From positions 3,906,001 through 3,970,000 of the forward strand of contig OX596335.1 in assembly GCA_951394405.1 (NCBI GenBank): 64,000 nt of DNA, written 5' to 3'. Source of the stretch: Coprinellus micaceus (Eukaryota > Basidiomycota > Agaricomycetes > Agaricales > Psathyrellaceae). Shown in pieces: positions 34,539 through 46,576 of this stretch. The translations under genes and the position numbers were made by a program. The notes under the pieces were generated by a model. The model made no database searches, was not told where the DNA came from, and saw nothing but the letters and a program-made list of their open reading frames with translations. The first letter of the stretch is position 1. Each line of letters starts with the position of its first letter.

Positions 34539-35008
34539 GGCGGCGGGAGTGGGGCAGTAACAGGAGACCCACCCAGCTAGGCTGGTTTAAGTAGGCCATT
34601 TAATATAAAGCCACGGAGTCCATAGAGCATCGGGGAATCAGTGCTCGGAGCCATATACGCACAAGGAGGAAGAAGGAATCAAACATTGACCTGTCGCGTT
34701 CTCATTAACTGGCGCCAATGACGTGACATGAACCGTGTCGCCCCCGATCCAGCCTGATCTTGATCTCCTCCTGTTCTCTTCTCATTCTCGCAATCTCGTT
34801 ACAATGTACATCGAAACAGCGGATGCGGGGAAACCGCACATCGTACATGTCACAGTAATACACGAGGGCGAACTCGAGTCATCCTCGCCGAAGGGCGGTC
34901 AGTGCATTGCAGGGCTCTCCGGACTGTCGTGACATAAGTGGCTTGGAACCTTAGTTGACGCCGTCCATCGAGCTTGGCTTCATCCAAACTTAGGGGTTTT
35001 CAAATAGG
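34539..35008. other. Intergenic stretch
   Basis: Promoter of the gene at 34538 and 3' flank of the E2 gene. A 65-codon plus-strand frame at 34735-34932 is too short to support alone. Confidence 0.4.
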
Positions 35009-38000
35009 CTAGCCCTCGGAAGGCCACGCTTCCACTCGCCGCATTCCTTCTTCAAACTCTGTGACCAAATCCATCGTGCTCGCCTTGGCTGGTGCAGGGG
35101 CTGGTGGGAGGCGCAAGTTCCCGAACGGGTGTCCACCGATAGCTCCGTGAATGCCAGGGGGATAGGGGTGGCCGTGTCCTCTGAGAGAGGCGTGGTACGC
35201 CTTCATTCGCGGGTCTTCCTTCGCCCACACAACGACCCTATTAGAGGAAGTCGCCCCATTAGCGCGTCTTCCTCCAAGTTTAATTGAAGAATCCCTTACT
35301 GCTGCTGTATCCTGTCCTTTCGCAAGCTGAAATGGGAACTGATAACATCCTATCACATGGCCTCCATGTTCATTTCAGTGAAACACATACGAGGCGCCAC
35401 CATCGACGTACCTTCCAAATGCCATTCATATGCTCCTCTTTGAACCAATCGACCATCGCCCACCTGACCGTCTGCAGAGCGATATTGCGATTGTAGTCGA
35501 TACTGGCGGGTGCCTTCAAATTAGCTTTGCCATGCCCAGGTCTGGAATTAATGAGCGTGTTAGCGGGATGCCCAAAGCAGTCGACGAAGAAAACGCATGG
35601 CCCGGGATCCAGTGTAGATGCTCGCCCATCCACACCTTCCCCGTCTACGAACCGAATAGATGCTCGAAAGGTGACTACTCACTCATTGTAATATGGCGCC
35701 TCGTTCAATATCATGCTTTGGATGCTGACGAGAACTTGAAGGAGAGTCGACTTCGATGTCCACTGTTCTTCTGGGCTAGATAGCATACAGCACGAGCCAT
35801 CCCACAGGACATAATACCGGTCACCGAGTCAGCAAAGGGTCGCATAAACCCTCGGGGAGGCGCAGGAAACACGGAACAAACTCACCTTCCCGACCACGTT
35901 CCCAAAAGTGACAGACAGACTTTACCACAGTTGTACAGGTTAGGGTTGAATCGGACTGTCCCTCCTCCGGTTGTTCGGAGATGCATCTTGGGAGGAGTGT
36001 TCGGATACTCCAATGGAATGAAACAGTCAAACTCAAAGAGACCTCCAGCATACGGTGTGCCTTGGGGCCCTGCAATCATGACTTTTCTAATGAAGCCAAG
36101 TCGATGGGTGCCATGTTAGTGGGAAACGAGGAGGGCAATCCCGGGCGCGCAACTCACATTGCGTCATTACGGACCTCGTCAACTCTAACCCAAATTCCGG
36201 GAGGTAAACTGGTAGCCATAACGGCCAACTCCTTGGCGAAGTGGATCCGGTTCCTCGGAATGCGGGTCGAGTTCTGAGTTTGCTGGAGTAGGGCCGCGAA
36301 GTTGTACGTTTTGTAGACTAAGCCGCTGCTACCAGGACCTTCTGAGCCCATGGACACATAGTCGAAGGAAAGTTTCTCGCAAGCTGCGATGTATTCCTTC
36401 TCGAGGTCGAAGGACGAGGCTTGAATCCCACTTTCCGCTGGCGCCGTTGCTTTCCCCTTCCCCTTCCCAACTGTGGTAGCCAAAGCAGCCGCTCTCGGCA
36501 CAGCTGCCTTCTTGGTTCGCTTTCCACGACCCAACGGCGGCTCAGCGGGAGCGGTGCTATCTGGGACAGGCCCGTAAGTTGCCTGCACATCCTCCTCGCA
36601 TTTCCCCTCGTCCTCGGCATCGGGCGTCCTGGAATTGTACTGGTGTAGAGCCGCCATCGCCTTCCTGATGTCGTCCTGGGCGCTCACAATATCTGCACAA
36701 AGCGACAAGCCCTCAACAACCTCCTGATCGCCGTCCCCACCCGCGAACTGCGCCTGAGCAGTATGCAAGAACGTCTCCGCCTGCTTCTTGAGCTTCTTGA
36801 AATGCTCCAGGAGGGGAACCGCCATCTCCACTTCGCCCTTGTCATTCCTCTGCCAGCTGAACTCTCCTTGGCCTTTCATCCAGGCTCCTATTCCTGGGTG
36901 CTTGGAGAACTGCGGTCGGTGGCCAACAAGGGTAGGGATAGTAAGTTCACAGTCAGCCAGGCGCTTCAGTAGACTAAGCATAGCATGATAGACGCGGCTT
37001 CGAGCAATCCAGTCAGTAACAGAGTCGTTTCGGAGGAGTTGGGCGAGGACAATGGGGACATGGGACATGAGGATGAGGGCACCAAGTGATGAATGGGGGA
37101 GGAGGTCATATATGGCTGGCTCCGCGCCATAGGGCGCTGGGAGAAGATCGGTAAGTAGCGTCAGAGCGTCGATGAGCGCTTTGTCAGCTTCCGAGAGCTC
37201 CTCAATAACTGGTGGGGGCGGCGCCGCTTGGGGTTGCTTGGGGTGTCCGGGGGTTTGACTACCACTCTGCGCCATTACGCTGAAGCTAGAAGACCCCTTC
37301 GGTTTTCCTGCGTTGCCTATATTCCCCTTCTTTAACGCCTCCACCTTGCTCTGCAACTCTTTGTACTTCGCCGCCCATGCCGCTTGATTGTGCTCAAAAA
37401 TGTCGTCCTCCATCTCGTCCATGAAATCCTCCATCATATCGTCAAATTCCTCATCCGAAAAGTCGTCTTCGTCGTCATCGTACCAAGCCGGACCGCCTCC
37501 AAAAGCTGCAAAGTGCTGGTGCCCACCTGTAGAATACCCAGTTCCTCCGGGACCAACTGTCGAGGACGTGTTCTTCTTTGCCTGCTTCTTCATCTCTTGG
37601 GCTCGAGATTCTGCCGACGCCCTGTCTGCGAGGTAGTGCTTGTCGAAAGCTGATAGCGCTTCAAAGAGAGCAATTGCACGGGCTTCGGCGCAGCATTTGA
37701 AGACTTCACATGTATCTGTAGACGACCGCTTGGCTTTCTTGCATCGGGAGAGACAGGAGACGGGTTTGAAGCACCCTCTGCAGTGGGCTGCAGGGCAAGA
37801 GCCATTGGGACATTCGAGATGGAGGAGAGTTCGAAGAACCGGTTCTGTGATTCCGTTTGCTTCTACTAGTTCGGGGACCTAAATAAGACGAAAGCGCTCA
37901 GATGAAGAAACTGTAGACGGACGAATGGAAGCACCTGTCCGTTGGAAATGTCGATGAATTCGCCACACCCGGAGCATTCGCGGTTGGAGTTCAGCAAGTC

Positions 38001-38717
38001 CTTGAACTCTTGTAACTTCAGTTCTGGATTCGGGAGGCTGACATAGGGAATATCTAGGATCTGAGCAGGAGTCTTCACGGCAGAGGGTGCAACCCTTGAC
38101 AGTTCATGAGCACTGTCGAGAGTAGTCGCTCGGGACACGCCACTGGATAAAACTTCGACCACCTCTTTGAGAACCTTCTCGCTATCCTGTGTCGACCCTC
38201 GCGACGGAGCGGTGGACGCAATGTCAATCACATCTCTGGCAGAATAGGAGGTGGATGCATGAGAAGAACTCGGCTGAGATTGGGTGCTCGGTCCAGCTTG
38301 CGGCTGGCCATTGGGCTCAGGAGCGGCCTCTTCCTCCCATTCCATCGCCATCCTCCGAGCCAGCTCCGCGTCAGCGTCCATCTGAGCCTGTGATTCGTCC
38401 TCCTCGCGACTGACGCGCTTAGAGCGTTTCTTCTTGGGACTCGACTGCGCGCTCGAGGGCGCTTTCCGCTTTCCCTTTCCTTTCAACTTGCTCAAAGATT
38501 CGAGTTCGACGGGGTCTTCAATGATCTCGATATCAGAGTCATCACTGGTGGCGACGGGGGCGGGTTTAGAGGTAGAGGCCTTCCGACGAGGCCTAGGGGT
38601 GTACGCGTCGCTGTCGTCAATAACGATGACTTCCTGCTGAGCCATTTTCTGCGAACGCAGGCGGTTAGCCGCGTTTGGGTCGCCTTCTGGTGATGCTGGC
38701 CGCTTGCTGCGAACCAT
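35009..38717 (-). CDS. Large E2 ubiquitin-conjugating enzyme, UBE2O/BIRC6 type, with Cys-rich region
   Basis: Six exons (38717-37935, 37878-36158, 36086-35886, 35775-35683, 35541-35412, 35326-35009) join in phase to 1,081 residues. The N-terminus is acidic and basic by turns ([16 protein letters not shown]) and probably nuclear. A Cys-rich stretch follows (CSGCGEF, then [19 protein letters not shown]), likely binding zinc. A helical middle region comes next. The C-terminal UBC domain begins near residue 800 and has [35 protein letters not shown] with catalytic Cys892, and [13 protein letters not shown]...PYYNEPG. FNPN in place of HPN and CLSLLGTW are marks of the UBE2O and BIRC6 class, enzymes that combine E2 and E3 activity. 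A BIR domain is not seen. Confidence 0.88.
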
Positions 38718-39051
38718 GGGGAGGGTGGGGTGATCAACGAGGTGTAGGTTAGACGAAGGAGAGAGCCAGCACGAGGCGGTTATGGCTAACCGAGCCTGGT
38801 GGTGTCCCAGCAAAGGACGGTCGCCCACCAGCGCTCCAGATCGCAATTGATCCCGGACCACGGTCATATGACTCGCAACTGCCCCAGATAGGGGCATTCC
38901 GTTTCTCCCAGAACTCGAATGCACGCGGGGACCTTCGAAGCTCCAAAGCTCGAGCTCGGTTTCAAGAGGTAGGCACAAAGCACGAGCACCCCGGAGCCTT
39001 GTCGATTTATTTTATTTTATTTCCCCTAGATGTACCTGAGGCGGTATGTAG
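38718..39051. other. Promoter of the E2 gene and 3' flank of the PAH gene
   Basis: No gene is visible in this short stretch. Confidence 0.4.
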
Positions 39052-39752
39052 CTACGAAGGCTTCATTCCCAAGAGGTCCTTGAACCTGCCGACGAATTGT
39101 GGGGTGTCGGAGAGGACTTCAGAAATTTCTCCAATTATTTGGTTCTTAAGAGAATTTAGAAACGGCCGTCAGACACAAGTACCAGCTCCAAAAGGAAGAC
39201 GTACATCGTCGACATCTGGGCGAGGCTGAACGATCTTCAGTAACTGCTTGTATACCTTCGGGTCTTCAGCGTAGTGGGTCTTCACATCGTCCAGTAGGAC
39301 GAAGATCGGTGCAAGCCCTTCCTCATTCTTCGTAGGGAGAAGTGGGTACAAGTCAGGGTGCACATCCTTCCGCAATGTTGTGTCTCCGCTTGGGGTCTTG
39401 GCGTTTACGATGCTCATATGTGGATCGTCGGGGTCGGGAGATGACTGAACGGACCAGCCTTCCGGAAGGAATATATTCCATTCCAAGAGGAGGTCAGGGA
39501 AGGGGTGCAAGAGGTCGACTATGGCCTCTACCGTGCCCAAGGTGTCGGTTCTATACTATCGGTCAGTAAGGAAGAACGGTAGCTCATTACTTGCCGCGCT
39601 TACAACCCGTTCTTGTGATCCGTCATTGCGTCCAGGAATCTGTCATAGAATTCTGGGGCGTCCTTGAACCGTAGCTGAACCGCATCGAGGTATCGGAGCG
39701 CGTCGATTGGTTCGAGTCGGCGTCGCAGGGTAGTAGTTTCGGGCTCTGACAT
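39052..39752 (-). CDS. Small Sin3-like protein with two PAH domains
   Basis: Three exons (39752-39604, 39550-39205, 39144-39052) give 195 residues. The first paired amphipathic helix (PAH) repeat runs from DALRYLDAVQLRFKDAP through LHPFPDLLLEWNIFLPEGW. This is the typical Sin3 pattern, where helices bind short peptides of transcription repressors. A second repeat runs from FVLLDDVKTHYAEDP to SDTPQFVGRFKDLL. The histone-deacetylase interaction domain of full Sin3 is absent, so this is a free PAH module and not the corepressor itself. It could compete with Sin3 for partners. A tandem paralogue lies at 40187-40613. Confidence 0.8.
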
Positions 39753-40186
39753 CACTAAAGGCGTTCGGAACGTCGCTGTTCGAAGAGGGTGTCACATACG
39801 CGAAGAGGAACAATCGTCGCCAATATAGAGGCCACAGCATTTTCTGTCGTTCGCGAACGAAACACAGCATTCAGGTCGCCCGCAACGAATTCAAGATGAC
39901 AGTGTGGGTAAGGCCACGGCGAAGTCGCACCGAACTGAGGTCTCCTGGTCTGGAAGCTACCTCAGGCTATATTTTCCAACTATGTCGCATTTCTGTGTCA
40001 TAAGAATACGAGCATCTCAACTGGAAATTGCGCCCTCCCGACCAAGCGACAGGTATCCTTTCACACCCCAACAGCGATAGGCCTTGAGAATTGACCGTCG
40101 AGCCTAGATAAAGATGATTGCTGTCACTTGTGTCACAACCGCAACGTCCAGCAAAAAAAAGGAGGCATACAAATTTGGAGTTTCGA

Positions 40187-40613
40187 TTAGCGCCCGCTAC
40201 ACCTCAGACCCTTGATGAGTATGAGTGGGCGCACGTCACCCTGTGCCCTCTTACGCATCGTGACCTCTCCAGTCGGAGTCTTGACAGTAATGATACTGGC
40301 GTAGTAATCCTCTGGATCCATGGCGCACCGAACACGCCATCCCTCTGGAAGGAACACATTCAAGCCTTGCACCAGCCTGGGGAAAGGGTGCAGGGTGTCG
40401 GTCATGGCTTCGACGAGAGTGAAAGTATCGATCCTACAACGTTCGAAAATATTTGTTAGCAGAAACCAGATATCCTCGCTCCTGTACTCACTCCTGACCC
40501 CAGTACGATTTCAGAGCTTCCAAGAACCTGTTGTGTGGTTCCGGTGCGTCTTCAAACTGCTTCTTGACAGCGTCAAGATATGCAAGGGCCTCGGTCACGT
40601 TCAAGGCCAGCAT
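40187..40613 (-). CDS. Short Sin3-like PAH protein, one repeat only
   Basis: Two exons (40613-40492, 40433-40187) carry one PAH repeat: EALAYLDAVKKQFEDAP to LVQGLNVFLPEGW. It resembles the neighbour at 39052-39752 in sequence and in having an intron at the same place. After TPTGEVTMRKRAQGD it diverges and stops (KGLRCSGR), so the second repeat is missing. The frame is open upstream to 40976, and the ATG at 40613 was chosen because it precedes the domain by nine residues. The gene may be a shortened functional copy or an early pseudogene. Confidence 0.6.
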
Positions 40614-41415
40614 TGGCAGCGACTCGGACGTGCTATCGTGGTCGTGGGCCCGTGCCGGAAATATGAGCTGCGACGTCTCCCCACTCTGCCTTTTATCAGG
40701 TGTGGGCGTCTCTGAGGGTCGGGTCGTGATATCTTTATGACTCGGACGTGGGCGCGATGTTTGCGTCGACAACAGCCGTAGTACCCCAACACACCTTAGA
40801 AACAATAGTTGCAATCGGGCAGGACATCCGGATATGCGAATATGCGAGCGGTTCGGCTGGACCGAGGTGTCCATGCTATCGTTTGGTGGGTAAGTATTGG
40901 CCTTCAAACACCGTTCGGATTCCGCCCCAAGATAGTCTATGTAGCCAGCGCGATTTCGAAATTGCGCCCACAACATAGGTCGTATGTGGGTATTGGACTC
41001 GGACGGGAGTGCATATACATCACCGACCCTCGACGAAGGAGGTTAGCGAGAGAGGTGAGTTCCCCACGAAGCATCCGGTACCATCAGTCATGTCTGGAGA
41101 GATGAGAGTCAAGAAGCAAGCGCCTTTTCAGAGCCTGCCCATTGGGCGGCAATCAAATTGGCGACCGGCGCCGGGCGGACGAAGGCGGACGAAGGAGTCC
41201 GATGATGATCTCGCTGCTTGACCCTGTCAGTCACGGTGCTCAGCGCGATAGGCACCAGTGGACGTGTTCTTGGCTCTTTCGCTTGACTCTACACCAGATC
41301 GTAGCCCTCCAGCTACCTCTTCGGGGTATATATCTAACAGTGGAGGGGGCAAGGTTGTCGATAGCCTCCAAACCACATCTATCAGTCAACATAGTCCCTG
41401 GGCAAGCAGAGAGAG
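40614..41415. other. Divergent upstream region of PAH and TPR genes
   Basis: The left part is open in the PAH frame and could be coding if the upstream start at 40976 is used. The rest shows no gene. Confidence 0.35.
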
Positions 41416-43723
41416 ATGGCGAACCAGGCCAACATTGCCGAAGCTGAGCGACTGAAGAACCTAGGAAATGAGCTGTACCAACAGGGAGAGTACGATGCAG
41501 CTCGCCACAGGTACACCGAGGCTATCAAGAAGGACCCAAAAAACGCAGTCCTGTACGCAAATCGCGGCGCGGTTTACTTAGCGACGAAGGAGTAAGTGAT
41601 GTGGAGAACTCGCGTGAAGCGCGAATATGATTGACCAGTCACCATCGACGTAGATACCTGGAAGCCGCATACGACTGCAAGAAGGTACGGGGTTTGAGGT
41701 GTTTCGTTTGCCCATGCTAATTGGCGCGTTGAAGGCGGTAGACCTCGATCCAACGTACGCAAAGGCCTGGGGGCGACTAGGCAAGGCAACACATGTGAGA
41801 AAAGCCGTGCCACGCTTCATGCATCCTCCAAGCGATCTCATCTTTTCCGATGAAGGGACTTTCTGACTGGGCCCGCTGTGTCGAAGCATGGCAGAAGGCG
41901 CTCGACTGCCTCCCCAAGGAGAACCTAACCACGACAGAACGGAACCTCAAGGTACAATTTACAGAGGGACTAAACAACGCGTTAGGGGCAAGGCGAAGGA
42001 TTGACACCTCTATCGTGACTCTCAACAAGTCGTCCCGAAACACGCCCTGGCACCGGGCGGAAAGCCTCACCCAAGCTAGGCAAGCAGCGAGGAAGCCCTC
42101 TTGTGTGCGTCTACATGTGTCCTCCTCCAGCACTGGAATAATGTACTGACACGATCTACGCTAGGTTTTTGTGATTAACTACGCATACGATGTGGGTGTC
42201 GGCTTCACCTTCTTCCGCAGTCCCTCTGATTTGCACTTTTCATCTAGGCGCTCAAGGAAGGATTGAAGAAGATGGATGCATTGCAGGATGTCAAAGACGC
42301 CCGAGGTCGTGATATGACTCGCGGGGAGAAACAAGTTTGTCATATCGATTCGCTGGGCGCTGCCTTCGAGGTTGAACCTTCAGTTTAAAGGCCATCCAAG
42401 ACTTGACAAACTGCATCATGGCAGACGATCGTATATTCCACCTCCCAGATCCCACCTCTTTTCTCGAAAAGATAGAGAAACAAAGTACGTATACTTAGCT
42501 GATTGTGCTGTCTACGGCAACCTCTGACATCTCGCTCTAACCTTCTTAGGTACTCTCGAAGCTCAGTCGAATCGAGCGTTTTTGGATGACGGAGGGCCCA
42601 CCGCGATTAAGGAACAAATCTTGAAGAGGTTGAAGTCGGAGTCCTGGAATACTGTTCGTCCATCCATCGCGACCACCATCAGGTAGGATTTGGGAAGACC
42701 TCATTTCGCCACGTACTGACTTATAACTTCCCCTGACCGTAGAATATGGATTTTCCAAGGATTCTTCCGGTATCGAATGTTTGGCCATTTCGGCTTTGCA
42801 TTCGAAATGTATACAAAGACGATCGACCTCCTGGAGTGGGGGCGAAAGCAATGGCCCAAGGTCCCCGATTCCGACAGAGGAGTCATCTTTAAACTCACTT
42901 TCATCCGAGGCGTCAAACGACTACACTTGGATCTCATGCACGCTGTATGTGAACATGGTTCCCGTTCAACATTAACCTGTTACTAATTGACTTCGATTGA
43001 AATTCTTTTGAAAGTCGGTTGCGAGCAAACGGAAAGACTCTCCATACACGTTCAGCGACCTGATCGATACGGCAACCGACCTCCTCGAAGATGTGAACTC
43101 CGCGCCCCCACCTGTGGGAGATATGTACATCTGTGACATGCTCGCGTTCTGGAATTACGTCAAAGGAGATGCATTGAGGTGAGTTGTAGACTGGTTTCCC
43201 ATCCAGACCTTTAACGGAGCAATACTTCCACGTCTTCAGTATTCTTGGTTGGTCCCACCTCGAACAGGGCCTGTTTGCCGAGTATCTCGATGGCGACAAG
43301 GACAAATCGCTCGGCCTCATCCAAGCTGCGGGAGAATACTACCTCTCAGCAGCACAGTGCTATCCAGAAGACGAGCCTCACCACTCGACCTTCCTGCGCA
43401 AGTATCTCGAGTGCCTATGCTATTCTGAACAGCCTCTCAGGGTCACCCTGCCCGTGTGCGAGCGCATCCGCGCTGCCATTCCCCAGGCCTTAGAAGTGTA
43501 CGCCATGGCGCCTTTCGATGAACAGCTGAAGAAGGAACTGTCCGAGGTATCACAATTTGAGGCACAGTGCAAGGAAGGCGTTATGGAGGGCAGGCTGACT
43601 TTGGACAGCGTGAAGAAGATTGTACTCCAGAGGACTGGCAAGAACAAGACTGAGAAGGATGACCTGCCCTTCAAAGTGGTGTACCCGGGAGACGAGGGAT
43701 ACGAGGAGTCCGTAAAGGCGTGA
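41416..43723 (+). CDS. TPR-repeat protein with long uncharacterised C-terminal domain
   Basis: Eleven exons (41416-41591, 41654-41684, 41735-41794, 41856-42104, 42165-42191, 42248-42334, 42391-42484, 42550-42682, 42743-42944, 43015-43178, 43240-43723) join in phase to 568 residues. Residues 1-130 form about three tetratricopeptide repeats (LKNLGNELYQQGEYDAA, AVLYANRGAVYLATKEY, AKAWGRLGKATHGLSDW), a fold that binds peptide tails such as those of Hsp70/Hsp90. The remaining 430 residues include IFQGFFRYRMFGHFGFAFEMY and GWSHLEQGLFAEYLDGD, predicted helical and unknown to me. The model relies on two very short exons (31 and 27 nt) and a GTTTGT donor at 42335. Without that intron the frame would stop at 42388. 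Confidence 0.8.
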
Positions 43724-44080
43724 TGACAGACCTTCGATATTTCTCAGGCTTCCAGTTCTCGAATATCGTCTGTCATTGTTTGTTGCTATAGGAGAACAGG
43801 AAGGGATCATCTTTGAAGTTGTAGTGTGCCAAATTCGAGTTTGGTGGTAGGAATGCCTCATTTTCTAGCATTTTGGTGTTAGGCGCTCGGGTTATCATCG
43901 GCGAAACCTGCCCTGGACAGCAGATTGTTAGGTCTCCGTGACCGGTGACCTGGTTTGGAGTTCGGGTATGGGTGCGGATTCTCGCCTTACCACATCTTTC
44001 CTCCCATCATACGAAGACGAGAAGGTTGTTGTGTTTGGACCACCTGAGACCGACACTATTATCCTCACTCCTTATCTCTC
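43724..44080. other. Intergenic stretch
   Basis: Short promoter region. It contains a TTAGGCGCTCGG variant of the dispersed motif near 43879. Confidence 0.4.
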
Positions 44081-45815
44081 ATGATAACCGCCATGACGAG
44101 ACTCAGAGCGTCCTACGCACTCCTCGGGGTACTGCTCCGTCTTACCTTTGCCAGGGCGGATGATTTTGTTCCCCTCAGTCAGATCTCTGGCGACGCGATC
44201 GTCAACGATTGGCGCACAAAGTATGGAGAACAGGTTGACCAGCCCTTCAGTGGGCTCCTCTCCTTCGCTCACCTCTCATACCACCGCTGCCTTTCTGACG
44301 ACGCGATTGGTTTTGACATTGCCATGCTAGGAATGCCATTCGACACTGGCGTGACCTATCGACCTGGGTGAGAATACTGGCGTTCTGTATGCTTCCCACC
44401 AAGCTCACGCTGACCGTCGGGAACTGGGTAGTGCACGGTTTGGCCCATACGCGATTCGCTCTGGAAGCAGGCGACAAAGATCATCCTTGGGATACACTAT
44501 GCAGTGGGGTATGGATCCGTACAACAAGGGCTTCGTCATCCTGGACTGTGGCGACGTACGCCTTCACGAGCTACATGTTTGAGAGGGTTCGTCCTAACCT
44601 TTGCGATGTAGGTCCCTGTTAGCCCTTTCGACAACGCATTGGCGATGGACCAACTTGAAGTTGCGTATGACACACTGCTGAAACGGCCAGTGAAGAAAGG
44701 AGATCTTTCCAGGACGCGGAATCTGGCTCTCGATGGAGTAGAGCATCCCCGTATCGTGAGGTGAGCGGCGTTCCCCTTGACTTGACCCACCGTCTCAAAA
44801 CCGTTCTTAGCTTAGGCGGAGACCACACAATTGTGCGCACACTCACACTCAGTTGTCCCACATCTAACATATATGAAGGTACTGCCTATTTTGCGCTCCC
44901 TCCACAAGGTTTATGGGCCAATCACTGTGATACATTTCGACGCCCACCTGGTACACCTCCTCTCATTCCCTCCTGGCATCGATAGGCTAACTCAAAGGGC
45001 TCCACGATTCGGCAGGATACTTGGCCTGCATACAAAGGCGCGAGCACAAATCAGTCCCGAGTCACCCATGGAACCTTCTTCTATTTGGCTCATGAAGAGG
45101 GTCTCCTCGCAAACAACAGCGTTCATGCTGGCATCAGATGCAAGATGGAAGTGGGTTGGCTTGTTGGCCCATATCAGCCTGCCCTAATAATCGTCGTTTG
45201 CAATAGGGGATGAAGGATCTGGTAAACGACTCAGAAGTTGGGTTTCGAATCATCACGACGGATGATATCGACGACCTTGGCATCCCGGAGATCCTACGAA
45301 GGGTTAAGACGCGGGTGGGCAACAGCCCTGTTTACTTGAGCGTTGATATCGACGTCGTAGGCAAGTCAAATATGGCGCTCTCCTAGATAGGCAGGTGCTT
45401 AGTCCTTCCTCAGATCCAGGCCTTGCTCCAGCGAGTAAGCTCAAGAATTCCTTGGCCTTGACTGAAGCTAAGGATACATCCCACAGCCGGAACCCCAGAA
45501 CCTGGTGGATGGACTACCCGAGAACTCAAACGGATAATTCGTGGACTCGTAGGTCTAAACCTCGTGTCAGTGTCCGCCTTCTTCCTTCGCCGGTTCGTTG
45601 CTCATATACCCCAATGAATAGTGGCGCAGATATTGTTGAGGTCGCTCCCGCCTATGATCATGGTGCGAGAATAGTCACGTCTTGGATCTTCGGAGACTGA
45701 TCCACCTTCTGGTTCAGCGGACATCACAGGCATTGCCGCTGCTGACCTTGTCCACGATTTCTTGTCATTGCTAACGGTTGAAGAGCCCGTATTACCTCCT
45801 TTTGTCGAGCAGTAA
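44081..45815 (+). CDS. Secreted agmatinase-type ureohydrolase
   Basis: A binuclear-manganese hydrolase of the arginase/agmatinase family that releases urea from a guanidino substrate. Eleven exons (44081-44367, 44432-44555, 44612-44760, 44811-44832, 44879-44950, 45016-45150, 45207-45360, 45414-45434, 45487-45565, 45622-45662, 45718-45815) give 393 residues. A hydrophobic N-terminus (ASYALLGVLLRLTFARA) predicts a signal peptide, as in fungal extracytoplasmic members. Metal ligands are all present: GGDHT (His192), HFDAHLD (Asp215, His217, Asp219) and SVDIDVVDP (Asp310, Asp312). TGTPEPGG and DIVEVAPAYDH also match. A second in-frame ATG lies 12 bases downstream. One intron appears to use a GC donor at 45361. 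Exact substrate cannot be told from sequence. Confidence 0.9.
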
Positions 45816-46020
45816 AGCAAACCAGTTAAAGGGGCGGCGGATCGAAGTGACAGGGAACAGGTCCGTATCCCTTCTAGAGCCGTCAAAATGCAAGGCTGGC
45901 CCACATGGAAACGAAGGCACGTGTAACATTGCGACCATGAAGCCGAGTTCAAAGTCGTTCTCATGAGGAAGCACTAAGTAAGCGCCCAGGCGTTTCGCCC
46001 GGGATCGGAAGATTGCAACA
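45816..46020. other. Short intergenic stretch
   Basis: It contains a TAAGCGCCCA motif copy at 45979-45988. No gene. Confidence 0.4.
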
Positions 46021-46576
46021 TCAACCAACTTCTGTATAGGGCCTGTCCTGCTTGTACAACCTGCGAAACTCTTCAACGTGCACCCACCGCTCCTTCCAAT
46101 GCCCCTCGTCATACTCCGCATCAGAGAAAGGGCGCATCTCCTCCAGAGGTGTGCCAGCATGCATGCGACGGATCGGTGGTCTCGAATAGACCCGGCTTCG
46201 ATGCTGAACTGTTCTATCAGCAGTCCCATGAAGGGGACGTTCCAAGCTCGGGCGTCAGGATGTCCACTCTCTTGAGAGTCGACAGTGTGGAGAAGCGAGT
46301 TAACAACCGGCTCCGGACCTCGTCACCTTGAGTCCCCGCTCCAGTAGATACCACCGTAAAGCGGGTTGACATCTCGAGCAGGCAGGTCGGAATGCACTCG
46401 CAGAGGTCGCCTGCTATTACGTGCCCGAAGACATGAACCGATGTGAGCTGTTGGAGAGCTAGGCCAAGCTCGGTGGAGGTGCGACCGAAGTCTTGGTGAG
46501 GAAGTGGGTAATTGGGGAAACGGACGTCTGGTGTAAGTGATGTCAGTTCAGTGAGAACCTGGAGGAGTTGCAGCAT
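46021..46576 (-). pseudogene. Possible gene fragment, minus strand
   Basis: Two overlapping minus-strand frames look partly coding. 46576-46217 has a Leu-rich pattern (LQLLQVLTELTSL, LALQQLTSVHVFG, LLTRFSTLSTLKRVDIL) reminiscent of F-box/LRR protein ends. 46245-46021 holds a hydrophilic segment (GHWKERWVHVEEFRRLYKQ). They are in different frames and I found no splice sites joining them, nor an upstream start. It may be a broken gene. Confidence is low. Confidence 0.25.

Noticed and set aside
34735..34932. Short plus-strand frame of 65 codons
   Set aside because: No family resemblance, no splice support, and a length expected by chance.
37388..37653. Plus-strand frame rich in Ser opposite the E2 gene
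   Set aside because: It is the complement of the acidic Asp/Glu tract of the E2 protein, which always gives a Ser-rich antisense frame.
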